Part shown: positions 16,687 to 25,556 of the stretch, piece by piece
Layout of the letters: every line of letters starts with the position of its first letter
Numbering within the stretch: position 1 is the first letter of the stretch
Assembly (NCBI RefSeq): GCF_034670125.1
Contig: NZ_JAXMOC010000001.1
Coordinates: forward strand, 310,001-374,000
Direction of reading: 5' to 3'
Length of the DNA stretch: 64,000 bases
Origin: Maricaulis sp034670125
Lineage (GTDB): Bacteria; Pseudomonadota; Alphaproteobacteria; Caulobacterales; Maricaulaceae
Made by a program: the position numbers and the translations under genes
The notes under the pieces: model-generated
The model's database searches: none
What the model saw: only the letters and a program-made list of their open reading frames with translations
Told to the model about the DNA's origin: nothing

Positions 16687-17034
16687 ATGCTCAAGAACAC
16701 GCCGACTATACTTTTGATTGCACTGATTGGTGCAACACCACTTCTGGCGGCTGCGGAGCCTGCCGAAGATGGTCGCTACGCCGCAATCTTCCCGCCTGGT
16801 TGGCAGGCCCGTGACGTGGTGCTCGCCGCCGCCGAAGCCGGACAATCAACCCTGAACATCGGCCGGGCCGCCAATATTGGCGTGTTCCAAGTTCCGGGGC
16901 CCGAGGATCGCCGGGCGCTGCGCGAAGCCGGAGCCTGGCTTGTCCTGCCAGCCAGTGCCTTTCGCGGTTGCCTGATCGACCAGACCTCCATGACCGCCGC
17001 CAACCGGTTCACAACAGAGAGCCCATCCACATGA
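16687..17034 (+). CDS. Small secreted protein coupled to chemoreceptor
   Basis: 115 aa with a signal peptide (cleavage near PLLAAAEP, residue ~22). The mature part has FPPGWQARDVVLAAAEAG and the C-terminal LREAGAWLVLPASAFRGC. I recall similar 'LRxAGAWLVLxP..GC' small periplasmic proteins in alphaproteobacteria, but no function is known to me. The stop overlaps the chemoreceptor ATG (ATGA), so the two are made together and it could be a periplasmic partner or ligand-binding aid. Confidence 0.6.
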   Translation: MLKNTPTILLIALIGATPLLAAAEPAEDGRYAAIFPPGWQARDVVLAAAEAGQSTLNIGRAANIGVFQVPGPEDRRALREAGAWLVLPASAFRGCLIDQTSMTAANRFTTESPST

Positions 17035-18488
17035 CCAGCCTCAATCAAATCCGCCAGCGCGCCCAGACCGTCTCCCTGCTGATCATGGCCGGCCTCTGCG
17101 TCAGCCTGGTCATCACCGCCGGTATCGTCGCCACGGAACGCCTGCTTCCCGCCGGCCTCGTTGGTCTTGCCCTCCTGGCGATCGCCGGAGCAAGCTGGCG
17201 GTTTGACCCGAACAGCGCCGCTTCCAGAGCGACGGTCGGAACAGCGCTGATCGGCTACCCGGCCCTGTTTGTCTATCTGTTGAGTGGTTCGCCCTGGCAG
17301 ATCGACATGCACATGATGTTCTTTGCCGCCCTGTCGATCTCCGCCGTCATGCTGGACTGGCGCGTGATCGTGGCGGCATCGGCCGCCACCGCGGTGCACC
17401 ATCTCTCGCTCAACTTCTTCCTGCCCTGGGCCGTCTTCCCGGACGGCGCAGACTTCTTCCGGGTCGTCTTTCATGCGGTGATCGTGGTCGGGCAATCAGC
17501 CGCACTGGTCTGGATGACGTATAACGCCTCGAAAGCCCTGGATGGCGCCGACCGCAAGGCCGCCGAGGCCGCCGAGGCCCAGTCAGCGGCCGCCATCAGT
17601 GCCGAGGCCCAGGTGGAAACCAAGGACTCGGCCGACCGTCAACGGCATGCCATTGCCCAGCTGGCCCGCGAATTCGAGGAAGCGCTTCGCGTGGTATCCG
17701 GCGGCATTTCCGGCGCGGCAGGCCAGGTCAGTTCGCTCGCCTCCGATCTGAGTGGCGACGCCGAAGCCACCCGCGAAGGCGCGTCGGAAGCCTCGGCTCG
17801 CGCTTCAACGACCAACAGCAATGTCCAGTCGGTGGCTGCTGCCGCACAAGAGCTTTCGGCGTCGATCGGTGAAGTCGCCCGCATCCTCCAGAACAGTGGA
17901 GATGTATCCGATCGCGCGGCCGCCGAAGCCGAAGGAGCCGGACGGTCGATCGATGCGCTGGAAACCGCCGCCAAGGAGATCGAGGACATCATGCGCCTGG
18001 TCGCCGGCGTTGCCGAGCAGACCAATCTCCTCGCCCTCAATGCCACCATCGAGGCGGCCCGGGCCGGCGAGGCCGGCAAGGGCTTTGCCGTTGTCGCATC
18101 GGAAGTGAAAGCGCTGGCCGAACAGACCACGCGGGCTTCCAGCGATATCGGACAGAAAATCGAATCCATGCGCGGGGCGTCAGGCGGGGCGGCTGAGTCG
18201 CTCGGTCGCATTGCCGAAATCATCAGCGAGCTGCGCCAGTCCACAGAGAGTGTTCAGGGTGCCTTCGCCGAGCAAAACCAGGCCACCCAGGAAATCGCCT
18301 CCCTGGCCGAGCGGGCCGCCGTCGAGACCACCGAGGTCAACAATTCCATGAATGCGGTCAACGAGGCCGCCGAACGGACCAATGGCGCCGCAGAGTCTTT
18401 CACCCGGGCGTCCGGAGAGCTGGGAGAAGCGGCCAGCCGCCTCGACGAGGAGCTCAACCGCTTCCGAAGCCAGCTGGACGCCGCCTGA
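17031..18488 (+). CDS. Methyl-accepting chemotaxis protein, membrane-sensing type
   Basis: 485 aa. About six hydrophobic segments span residues ~14-165 with no large periplasmic domain. A coiled region and the MCP signalling domain follow, whose hairpin tip is VAEQTNLLALNATIEAARAGEAGKGFAVVASEVK (about residues 330-363). It couples to CheW/CheA to bias the flagellar motor. The sensor may read membrane or energy state, or act with the small secreted protein encoded just upstream. There is no C-terminal NWETF-like tether and no HAMP that I can identify. Confidence 0.9.
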   Translation: MTSLNQIRQRAQTVSLLIMAGLCVSLVITAGIVATERLLPAGLVGLALLAIAGASWRFDPNSAASRATVGTALIGYPALFVYLLSGSPWQIDMHMMFFAALSISAVMLDWRVIVAASAATAVHHLSLNFFLPWAVFPDGADFFRVVFHAVIVVGQSAALVWMTYNASKALDGADRKAAEAAEAQSAAAISAEAQVETKDSADRQRHAIAQLAREFEEALRVVSGGISGAAGQVSSLASDLSGDAEATREGASEASARASTTNSNVQSVAAAAQELSASIGEVARILQNSGDVSDRAAAEAEGAGRSIDALETAAKEIEDIMRLVAGVAEQTNLLALNATIEAARAGEAGKGFAVVASEVKALAEQTTRASSDIGQKIESMRGASGGAAESLGRIAEIISELRQSTESVQGAFAEQNQATQEIASLAERAAVETTEVNNSMNAVNEAAERTNGAAESFTRASGELGEAASRLDEELNRFRSQLDAA

Positions 18489-19241
18489 TTACTCGGGCTT
18501 GCGGAAACGCAGCACGAAACGGTCGGTCTGCCGACGGATCGACGGGTCGAACGGGCTGATCTCGCGGCTGTCTTCAGGATTGGCCAGCATGTCACTGCTG
18601 CCGTCCAGCACGAAACCGGCCGCGAGAACTTCCTCGATAACCGAGGCCTCGTCGATCCGGTGAAGGGACTCGACGACGTCCAGGCCGCGACCCGCCACGG
18701 CGTGGTGATCAACAACAACGTAGACGCCACCCGGACGCAGGGCCTCAAACGCGGCGGCATTCATGGCCACGCGATCGGTCCCGTCCCAGGCGGTGTCGTG
18801 ATAGAACAACACCATGAAGACCCCATCCAGCGGCCCATCGACATGCTCGCCGAAAGTCTCGATGGATGAGCTGAAATGAGTGAGATTGTCGCGCTCGGCC
18901 GCAAAGGCAGCGAGCCCGGCATCGGTTTCCGCAAACCGCTCCGCGACCCAGGTCGGGTTCATTGTATAGACGTGGCCATTGCTGCCGACCGCCGTCGACA
19001 GGACCCGTGAATAATAGCCGGAACCCGCCGCCAGATCAGCGATGCGCCAACCCGGCTCGACACCCGCAAAAAGCAGGACTTCGGCCGGATGCCGATTGGC
19101 ATCGAGCTGACGGTCAGCTTCCGGGCGGCTGGCATCGGCCACAGCCCCCTCGATGCTCGCGGGCATGGGCCCGTCCTGGGCCTGCAATGATCCGGAGGCC
19201 AAGGCGGCCAGAGCTATGGATGCAACCAAAAATCGACGCAT
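18489..19241 (-). CDS. Predicted periplasmic class I methyltransferase
   Basis: 250 aa with a signal peptide (ALAALASGSLQAQD, cleavage ~residue 21). A methyltransferase-like fold follows (RIADLAAGSGYYSRVLS as the SAM-binding glycine loop, then MVLFYHD and LRPGGVYVVVDHHA). This is the COG4798 group of exported methyltransferase-like proteins. SAM is not expected in the periplasm, so the true activity is unclear. Convergent with the chemoreceptor gene. Confidence 0.75.
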   Translation of the reverse strand: MRRFLVASIALAALASGSLQAQDGPMPASIEGAVADASRPEADRQLDANRHPAEVLLFAGVEPGWRIADLAAGSGYYSRVLSTAVGSNGHVYTMNPTWVAERFAETDAGLAAFAAERDNLTHFSSSIETFGEHVDGPLDGVFMVLFYHDTAWDGTDRVAMNAAAFEALRPGGVYVVVDHHAVAGRGLDVVESLHRIDEASVIEEVLAAGFVLDGSSDMLANPEDSREISPFDPSIRRQTDRFVLRFRKPE

Positions 19242-19421
19242 GAATTCCCCTCACACAACAAGATATCCGGCCACCTCCTTACAGCATCCTCCGCCAATTC
19301 GCGCATGACAGGTCACTCACGAAGACGTGACACCTCCCGTAATCCGCGATTCTTTTACGCTTGATAAGGACTTGCGCGGTAGACCGGTATCAGACGGCAA
19401 CAAGCCGCGATGGAGGGGTCC

Positions 19422-19502
19422 TTGCACTATATTCTGGCATTTGCCGCGCTCGCATCCGCCGCGGCGGCGTGGCTCTATCATCGCGAAAGCCGCCGCCTCT
19501 AG
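19422..19502 (+). CDS. Possible 26-residue single-pass membrane peptide
   Basis: A short frame opens at TTG 19422 (five bases after GGAGG) or at ATG 19410 and ends at TAG 19500-19502. The product is a hydrophobic helix with a charged tail: HYILAFAALASAAAAW then LYHRESRRL. The ribosome site spacing suits the TTG start. Small single-pass proteins of this type are often missed. There is no conservation evidence, hence modest confidence. Confidence 0.35.
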   Translation: MHYILAFAALASAAAAWLYHRESRRL

Positions 19503-19587
19503 CCGGTTCCCGTCGACACGCAGACCTTGCACAATTCAGCCGTCAGCGCTTACCTCCCCGGATCCAACAATTCCGGAAAGGGCTGTC

Positions 19588-20349
19588 ATGCTTTTGCACC
19601 ACGCATCCTGGCCTGAGGTCGAAGACTATCTGACCCGCTCCAAGGGGATCATCATCCCCATCGGCTCGACCGAACAACATGGCCCGAACGGGCTGGTCGG
19701 TACCGATGCCATCTGTCCGGAAGTCATTGCGGCCAAGGCCGGCGAGGACGCGGGCCTGCTGGTTGGCCCGACCTTCAATGTCGGAATTGCCCAGCATCAT
19801 CTCGGTTTTGCCGGTTCGATGACCCTGCGCCCGTCGACCATGATCGCGGTCATCAATGACTGGATCGAGAGCCTGACGCGGCACGGCTTCGACCGCATCT
19901 ATTTCTTCAACGGGCATGGCGGGAACATCACCACGATCAACGCCGCCTTCGCCGAGTACTATGCGAATTTCTCGCTCGACGGCACGCCCTGCCCGGTCCA
20001 GCTGATGCAACGAAACTGGTGGGAATTGCCCGGCGTCATGGATACCTGCCGCAAGCTGTTCCCGGTCGGCGAGGGCATGCACGCAACCGCCTCGGAAGTC
20101 TCGGTGACCTACTACGCCCATCCCCACGCCATCAAACAGGTCGAGATGAGCCCGAAGATCGCGCCGGTCGGCGGCTTCAGTGACGCGGCGGATTATCGCC
20201 GGCGCTTCCCGGATGGCCGGATCGGCTCCGACCCGTCCCAGGCGACACCTGAAAAAGGCGCCGAGATTGTCAGCTGCGCCAAACAGGCTCTGATCGCCGA
20301 ATGCACCCGCTTTTTCGCGATGCAACCGGCCATGGAATCGGCGGAGTAG
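19588..20349 (+). CDS. Creatininase-family amidohydrolase
   Basis: 253 aa from the ATG with GGAAAGG upstream. Metal-binding residues of the creatininase/ArfB family are visible: E29 and H31 (STEQHGP), D40 (GTDAI), H110 (FNGHGGN) and a later glutamate in HATASEVS. It hydrolyses a cyclic or linear amide in the cytoplasm; creatinine itself is unlikely to be the substrate in this organism. It is followed three bases later by the DUF4287-like gene, so the two are probably cotranscribed. Confidence 0.85.
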   Translation: MLLHHASWPEVEDYLTRSKGIIIPIGSTEQHGPNGLVGTDAICPEVIAAKAGEDAGLLVGPTFNVGIAQHHLGFAGSMTLRPSTMIAVINDWIESLTRHGFDRIYFFNGHGGNITTINAAFAEYYANFSLDGTPCPVQLMQRNWWELPGVMDTCRKLFPVGEGMHATASEVSVTYYAHPHAIKQVEMSPKIAPVGGFSDAADYRRRFPDGRIGSDPSQATPEKGAEIVSCAKQALIAECTRFFAMQPAMESAE

Positions 20350-20352
20350 GTC

Positions 20353-20913
20353 ATGGCAGCAGTCTGGACACCACCCATATCGGATGCTGCCGTGAAGGCG
20401 GCGACCGGTCGGACCTGGCCGCAATGGCGCGCCGAGCTCGATGGCTGGGCCGGGGGTCTGGACCACACGACCCTTGCCCGGACCCTGCGCGATCAACACG
20501 GCCTGTCTGGCTGGTGGGCACAAATGGTCTCTGGCACCTGGGAAATGATGACCGGTCGCCGCGACCCGCATCAACGCGCTTGCGGCGATGGCAAATACCA
20601 GGCCTCCGGATCAAAAACGATTGCGGCGGCCGCCTCGGAGATCGAGGCGGCTTTCGACTTGCCAGGCTTTGCCGAGTGGGGACCGGATGGCGTTTTCACC
20701 CGGACCTCCGGCACGCCGGGCAAGTCTGTGAACGGACAATGGTCCGAGGGCGGTCGCCTGTCGGTCTGGCTCACCGGCAAGGACAGCGAAACGGGCTGCA
20801 AGACGCAGGTCAGCCTGAGCCACGAAAATGTCGAAACGCCCGAGGATTGCGAACATTGGAAGACCGAGTGGCGAGCGGCTCTGGCCCGATTGAAGATGCG
20901 GCTCGAAGATTGA
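20353..20913 (+). CDS. DUF4287-like/SRPBCC-like protein
   Basis: 186 aa. The N-terminal ~75 residues (VKAATGRTWPQWRAELDGWAG...LARTLRDQHGLSGWWAQMVSGTWE) match the DUF4287 pattern found in DNA- or stress-associated small proteins. Residues ~90-185 look like an AHSA1/SRPBCC fold (GVFTRTSGTPGKSVNGQW...SVWLTGKDSETGCKTQVSLSHENV). The combination is seen in actinobacteria and proteobacteria. Function unknown. Confidence 0.6.
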   Translation: MAAVWTPPISDAAVKAATGRTWPQWRAELDGWAGGLDHTTLARTLRDQHGLSGWWAQMVSGTWEMMTGRRDPHQRACGDGKYQASGSKTIAAAASEIEAAFDLPGFAEWGPDGVFTRTSGTPGKSVNGQWSEGGRLSVWLTGKDSETGCKTQVSLSHENVETPEDCEHWKTEWRAALARLKMRLED

Positions 20914-21026
20914 GCACTCTCTTCGGCCGACAAAGAGCGGACGCGCCGCGTCCGACTTGCCCGCTGCCGCACGGGACCCCCTGACCGGGTGGCCGAGCGC
21001 GCTACCCCGGCAGCGTCAGGAACGAG

Positions 21027-21362
21027 TCAGACAGCCCGTATTTCCGGGCCCACGATCTCGACGGCGATAGCGGTCAGCCGGTCGCCCGCTGCCGGTCCAC
21101 CGGTACAGTCACCGCTCGTCACGTCAAAACTGGCCCCATGGACGGGGCAGACCAGCGTTTCGCCCTTGTGAAGCAGGCCCCGGCCATCCGGCAGGCACAA
21201 TGGCAAACCGGCATGCGGGCACAGATTGGTGAACGCCGTGACGGCGTCGCCGCGGCGCACCAGCACCACCGCGCCGCGTTCCCAGTCAGACGCTCGGGCC
21301 CCCGGGTCGGGCAAATCATCGAGGCGGGCGAGAACGGTTCCGGGCGGCGGTTTGGGCCGCAT
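21027..21362 (-). CDS. Rieske [2Fe-2S] domain protein
   Basis: 111 aa from the ATG at 21362, which overlaps the stop of the YciI gene (ATGA). Rieske ligands C-P-H (LCPHAGLPL) and C-P-V-H (VCPVHGASFD) are present, with a third region SGDCTGGPA. The small soluble size suggests a ferredoxin-type electron carrier like the small subunits of nitrite reductase or dioxygenases. It is last in the tsaD-gpsA-YciI-Rieske operon. Confidence 0.85.
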   Translation of the reverse strand: MRPKPPPGTVLARLDDLPDPGARASDWERGAVVLVRRGDAVTAFTNLCPHAGLPLCLPDGRGLLHKGETLVCPVHGASFDVTSGDCTGGPAAGDRLTAIAVEIVGPEIRAV

Positions 21363-21655
21363 CAGCTGGCCCCTTCTGGAGGATTGAACACCCAGCGATA
21401 GGGCGCAACCTCGACCCGCTCGAACAGGCCGGCAGCCTGATAGGGATCGGTCGCCAGCCAAGCCTCCAGGGCGCTCCGGTCCGTCGCTTCGATGATCAAC
21501 ATCGAGCCCGCCATCTCGTCCGTTTCATCGAGCCAGGGACCGGCCGCCTTGACGCTGTCGCCGGCGGCCTTCAGCCAAGCGATATGGGCGTCGCGATTGG
21601 CCACCCGGATGTCAAGCGCGCCGGCCTTGTCCCACGTGTGCACCAGAAACAACAT
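21362..21655 (-). CDS. YciI-family protein
   Basis: 97 aa from the ATG at 21655, which overlaps the gpsA stop (TGATG). YciI-like ferredoxin fold: LFLVHTWDKAG, R..H..WL, GPWLDETDEMAGSMLIIEA, DPYQAAGLFERVEVAPYRWVF, with the conserved His and Asp of the family. It is often next to gpsA and tsaD in alphaproteobacteria. The biochemical role is not established. Confidence 0.85.
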   Translation of the reverse strand: MLFLVHTWDKAGALDIRVANRDAHIAWLKAAGDSVKAAGPWLDETDEMAGSMLIIEATDRSALEAWLATDPYQAAGLFERVEVAPYRWVFNPPEGAS

Positions 21656-22656
21656 CAAGCCGTCTCCAAAGTGAAGGGGCGCGCCAGCAGGGTCTCGATG
21701 GCGTCATCGACACTGGCTCGCCCGGCCAGGATCTCGTTGACCGCTTCGCAGATCGGCATTTCAACACCATGGCGGCGCGCCAGTTCGACCACGGCCGGTG
21801 CGCTGGCCACGCCTTCGGTGACCGCGCGGCGACCGGCCATGATGTCGTCCAGCGACACGCCCCGCCCCAGCGCCATTCCGCACGACATGTTGCGCGATTG
21901 CGGCGAGGAACAGGTCAGGACCAAATCGCCCAGACCACACAGGCCGGCGAGCGTTTCGCGCTGCGCGCCGAGGGCCAGAGCCAGTCGGGTCATTTCCGCA
22001 AAGCCGCGCGAAATCAGCGCCGCATGGGCCGATTTACCCAACCCCTTGCCCTCGGAAATCCCGCAGCCGATGGCCAGAACATTCTTCACCGCTCCGCCAA
22101 TCTCGGCGCCGATCAGATCGGTCGCGAGATAGGGCCGGAAGCGCGGCGTTCCCAAGGCTTCAATGAGCCGATTGCCGACCCCTTCATCGGCACAGGCCAG
22201 GGTCACGGCTGTCGGCAGGCCCTGGGCTGTGTCGATGGCGAAACTGGGTCCCGACAGGACAGCGGCGAGGGCCGAGGGAATGGTTTCCTTGAGCACCTGG
22301 GTCATCATCGACAGGGAGGATTGCTCAATCCCCTTGGCGCACAGGACGATCGGCACACCGGGTCGGGCATAGGGCAGGAAGTTTTCCAGGACGCGGCGCA
22401 AGTGCTGCGCCGGAGCAACCGCGAGGATGGCGTCGCAGGCGTCAAGGTCAGAGATCGATGTCGTGGCCACAATGGCCTCGCCCAGTTGGACGTCCGGCAG
22501 ATAGATCGTGTTTTCGTGCCGGGTGTTCACCGCATCGGTCACGTCCTGCTCGAACGACCAAAGCGTGACATCGCGCCCTGCCTTGGCCGCTGTTTGCGCC
22601 AGGGCCGTACCCCAGGCGCCGGCGCCGATCACGCCAATGCTCTGATACTCGCTCAT
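21655..22656 (-). CDS. gpsA: Glycerol-3-phosphate dehydrogenase [NAD(P)+]
   Basis: 333 aa. Makes sn-glycerol-3-phosphate from dihydroxyacetone phosphate for phospholipid synthesis. The NAD-binding motif is GAGAWGTALA (residues 11-20); SGPSFA and GGAVKNVLAIGCGISEG carry the catalytic lysine region; GLCGLGDLVLTC is conserved. The start overlaps the tsaD stop, marking tight coupling. Confidence 0.96.
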   Translation of the reverse strand: MSEYQSIGVIGAGAWGTALAQTAAKAGRDVTLWSFEQDVTDAVNTRHENTIYLPDVQLGEAIVATTSISDLDACDAILAVAPAQHLRRVLENFLPYARPGVPIVLCAKGIEQSSLSMMTQVLKETIPSALAAVLSGPSFAIDTAQGLPTAVTLACADEGVGNRLIEALGTPRFRPYLATDLIGAEIGGAVKNVLAIGCGISEGKGLGKSAHAALISRGFAEMTRLALALGAQRETLAGLCGLGDLVLTCSSPQSRNMSCGMALGRGVSLDDIMAGRRAVTEGVASAPAVVELARRHGVEMPICEAVNEILAGRASVDDAIETLLARPFTLETA

Positions 22657-23786
22657 GCCTTGGGTCCCTTTCGTCCGGAGCCAATCGCAGGGTCGGCCTT
22701 TGCCGAAGCCCCGTCCAGTGGCCAGCGCGCCCGCGCCGGCGCATCAAGCCCGTCAATCTGGCCACGCGCCAGCTTTTCCAGTCCGACCAGCGCAATCATC
22801 GCGGCATTGTCGGTACACCATTTCATCGGCGGCGCGACCAGTCGGAAACCGGCCGCAACGGCCTCGTTTCCCAGAGCCGCGCGCACGGTCTTGTTGGCGG
22901 CCACTCCGCCGGCGACGACCAGCGACAAGGGTCGCGGGGCATCCGGGAAACGGTCGACAAACATTGCCAGCGCCCGGCGTGTACGGCTGGAAAGCGCACG
23001 GGCGATGGCCGCTTGGACACTGGCCGACAGATCGGCGCGGTCCTGGTCTGATGGCGCATCGAGCCGGTCCCAGATCTGCCGGGCCGCGGTTTTCAGGCCG
23101 GCAAATGAGAAGTCACAGCCCGGCTTGCCCTTCAGCGGCACGGGCAGATCGAAGCGCGTCGCGTCACCCGATTGCGCACACCGCTCGAGCGCCGGCCCGC
23201 CGGGGAAACCCAGACCCATCACCTTGGCCGTCTTGTCGAAGGCCTCACCGGCCGCATCGTCCATCGTCGAGCCGAGACGGTGATAGACGCCGACATCCTC
23301 GGCGATCAGCAATTGGGTGTGGCCGCCGGAAACGAGCAGGAGCAGGTAGGGAAAGGCCAGAGGCTCGGATATACGCGGCGACAGGGCATGGCCTTCAAGA
23401 TGATTGACCGCGATCAGCGGCTTGCCCGCCCCCAGCGCCAGGCCCTTGGCAGTCATCAGCGCCGCCATTACGCCACCGATCAGGCCCGGACCGGAGGTCG
23501 CCGCAATACCGTCCAGATCGGCCACGGCCAGCCCGGCCTCATCCAGCGCCTGCCTGACCAGCCCGTCCATCGCCTCGGCATGGGCACGGGCCGCGATCTC
23601 CGGCACCACGCCGCCAAACGGCGCATGGGCGTCATTCTGCCCCAGGACCCGGTCCGACAGGACGGTCACCGATCCGTCAGCCTCCCGGCGCAAGATCGCC
23701 GCCGCGGTTTCGTCGCAGCTGGATTCCAGACCCAGCACGGTCAGTGCGCGCGCTTGCGCTTGGGGGGAGGTGGGCGCTAAGTCCAT
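22653..23786 (-). CDS. tsaD: tRNA t6A37 threonylcarbamoyltransferase TsaD
   Basis: 377 aa ASKHA-fold enzyme that transfers threonylcarbamoyl to A37 of ANN-decoding tRNAs with TsaB/TsaE. Metal ligands lie in NHLEGHALS, together with VSGGHTQLL and the opening GLESSCDETAAAI. First gene of the operon, diverging from hemC with only 37 bases between starts. Confidence 0.96.
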   Translation of the reverse strand: MDLAPTSPQAQARALTVLGLESSCDETAAAILRREADGSVTVLSDRVLGQNDAHAPFGGVVPEIAARAHAEAMDGLVRQALDEAGLAVADLDGIAATSGPGLIGGVMAALMTAKGLALGAGKPLIAVNHLEGHALSPRISEPLAFPYLLLLVSGGHTQLLIAEDVGVYHRLGSTMDDAAGEAFDKTAKVMGLGFPGGPALERCAQSGDATRFDLPVPLKGKPGCDFSFAGLKTAARQIWDRLDAPSDQDRADLSASVQAAIARALSSRTRRALAMFVDRFPDAPRPLSLVVAGGVAANKTVRAALGNEAVAAGFRLVAPPMKWCTDNAAMIALVGLEKLARGQIDGLDAPARARWPLDGASAKADPAIGSGRKGPKA

Positions 23787-23823
23787 GACTGTCCACTAGC
23801 CCCAAGACCGGGATGATTGCAAC

Positions 23824-24789
23824 GTGAAGCCGCCGTCCAGACCGCTCGCCATCGCCACCCGCCGCTCCCCACTGGCGCTCGTCCAGGCGCGCGATGTACA
23901 GGCCAAGCTGGCCGCCCAGTGTGGCCTGACCGGCGAGGAGGCCGAGCGCTGCTTCCCCATTCTGGGCCTTGTCTCGACCGGCGACCGGATCCAGGACCGC
24001 ACCCTGATCGAGGCCGGCGGCAAGGGGCTTTTCACCAAGGAGATCGACGAGGCCCAGCTGGATGGCCGCGCCGCTTTCGCCGTCCATTCGATGAAGGACG
24101 TGCCGACCGTCCTGCCAGACGGGATCGTGCTGGGCGCCCTGCTGGAGCGCGAGGACCCGCGCGACATGCTGATTGCGCGCGGGGGCGAGACACGGCTGGC
24201 TGACCTGCCGGAGGGTGTCACCATCGGCACCGCCAGCCTGAGACGACAGGCCCAATTGCTGAACAGGCGTCCGGATCTGCGGGTCGTGCCTTTGCGCGGC
24301 AATGTCGACACACGCCTCGGCAAGCTCGCCGAGGGTCGCATCCACGCGACCTTCCTGGCCCGTGCCGGGCTCAATCGTCTGGGACGCGCCGAGGCGCGCC
24401 GCGATCCGCTTGAGACCGAAGAAATGCTGCCAGCCGCGGCGCAAGGCGCCGTCGGCGTCGCCATCCGTGCCGGGGATGAGGAGGCCGCCGCCCATGCCGC
24501 CGGCCTGCATCACCGTGACACGGAGATCGCCGTCCTCGCCGAACGCGCCTTCCTTTTCGAACTCGACGGGTCTTGCCGGACGCCGATTGCCGCCCATCTG
24601 AATAAGGTATCAATGGACTTCGTCGGCGAAGTTTTGACTCCTGATGGCCAGCAGTGTTGGCGCAAGCAGATTCGATTCGACATGACCCATGCGACCCCAG
24701 ACAGCGCCCGGCAGGCCGGGCAGGACCTCGGACGAGCCGTGCGCGCCGCCGCTGGCGACGGTCTCGCTGCGGCGTTGGTGAACACATGA
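23824..24789 (+). CDS. hemC: Hydroxymethylbilane synthase
   Basis: 321 aa from a GTG. Polymerises four porphobilinogen units into hydroxymethylbilane in heme synthesis. The dipyrromethane cofactor cysteine is C251 (LDGSCRTPIAAH); the N-terminal IATRRSPLALVQA and HSMKDVPT motifs are diagnostic. It starts the operon hemC-hemD-mitofilin-hemY, with its stop overlapping the hemD start. Confidence 0.96.
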   Translation: MKPPSRPLAIATRRSPLALVQARDVQAKLAAQCGLTGEEAERCFPILGLVSTGDRIQDRTLIEAGGKGLFTKEIDEAQLDGRAAFAVHSMKDVPTVLPDGIVLGALLEREDPRDMLIARGGETRLADLPEGVTIGTASLRRQAQLLNRRPDLRVVPLRGNVDTRLGKLAEGRIHATFLARAGLNRLGRAEARRDPLETEEMLPAAAQGAVGVAIRAGDEEAAAHAAGLHHRDTEIAVLAERAFLFELDGSCRTPIAAHLNKVSMDFVGEVLTPDGQQCWRKQIRFDMTHATPDSARQAGQDLGRAVRAAAGDGLAAALVNT

Positions 24790-25523
24790 CGGTTCTGGTC
24801 ACACGGGGATGGCCGGGTGCTGAACGGACCGCGTCCGGTCTCAGACGGATGGGCATAGACCCGATCATCTCGCCGGTCCTCGACATCAATTTCCGCGCTC
24901 GCATCGATGCCAGCCTTGACGGTGTCCAGGCGCTGGTTTTTACCTCGGCCAATGGCGTCCGGGCCTGGGGGCCACGCCGGCCCGAGCGTGAGCTTCCGGT
25001 TTTCGCCGTCGCCGACGCGACCGCCCAGGCGGCCCGGGATATCGGCTTCAAGCGCGTGCAGTCTGCCCAGGGCGATGTGGCGTCCCTGGCCGGCCTCATC
25101 CGGCGCAAGCTCAATCCCGACAAGGGGTCCTTGCTGCATGTGCGCGGCATCCATGTGTCCGGCGACCTGTCCGGCGCCCTCAAGCCGGATGGCTTCAAGG
25201 TCCGCGATGCCATCGGCTATGGCGCGGTGGCCGTTGATGCCCTGGGCGAAGAGGCCATTGCGGCCGTGATTTCCGGCGCGCCGGTGACCGTGTTGATCCA
25301 CTCCGCTCGCGGCGCCAAGACCTTTCTCGACCTGCTGCGAAAATTCGGGCTGCATCACTGGCTCGGCTCGGTCACCGCAGTGGGAATTTCCCGCAACGCG
25401 CTCGCCCCGCTTGAAGGAGCCGGTTTTGGGGCGCTTGTCGCCGCACCGGCACCCAATGAAGACGCGCTTCTGGCACTGCTTGATGATTCATCGGAACTGG
25501 CCTCCGCAGGCCGCGCGTCCTAA
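24786..25523 (+). CDS. hemD: Uroporphyrinogen-III synthase
   Basis: 245 aa; the start at 24786 overlaps the hemC stop (ATGA). HemD proteins are poorly conserved; recognition rests on the opening VLVTRGWPGAERTASGL, the FTSANGVRAW segment, a C-terminal VTAVGISRNALAPL, and its position between hemC and the mitofilin/hemY pair. It cyclises hydroxymethylbilane with D-ring inversion. Confidence 0.9.
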   Translation: MTVLVTRGWPGAERTASGLRRMGIDPIISPVLDINFRARIDASLDGVQALVFTSANGVRAWGPRRPERELPVFAVADATAQAARDIGFKRVQSAQGDVASLAGLIRRKLNPDKGSLLHVRGIHVSGDLSGALKPDGFKVRDAIGYGAVAVDALGEEAIAAVISGAPVTVLIHSARGAKTFLDLLRKFGLHHWLGSVTAVGISRNALAPLEGAGFGALVAAPAPNEDALLALLDDSSELASAGRAS

Positions 25524-25556
25524 GCTGGCGCAAATTCGCACGAATCATGGGCCGTC

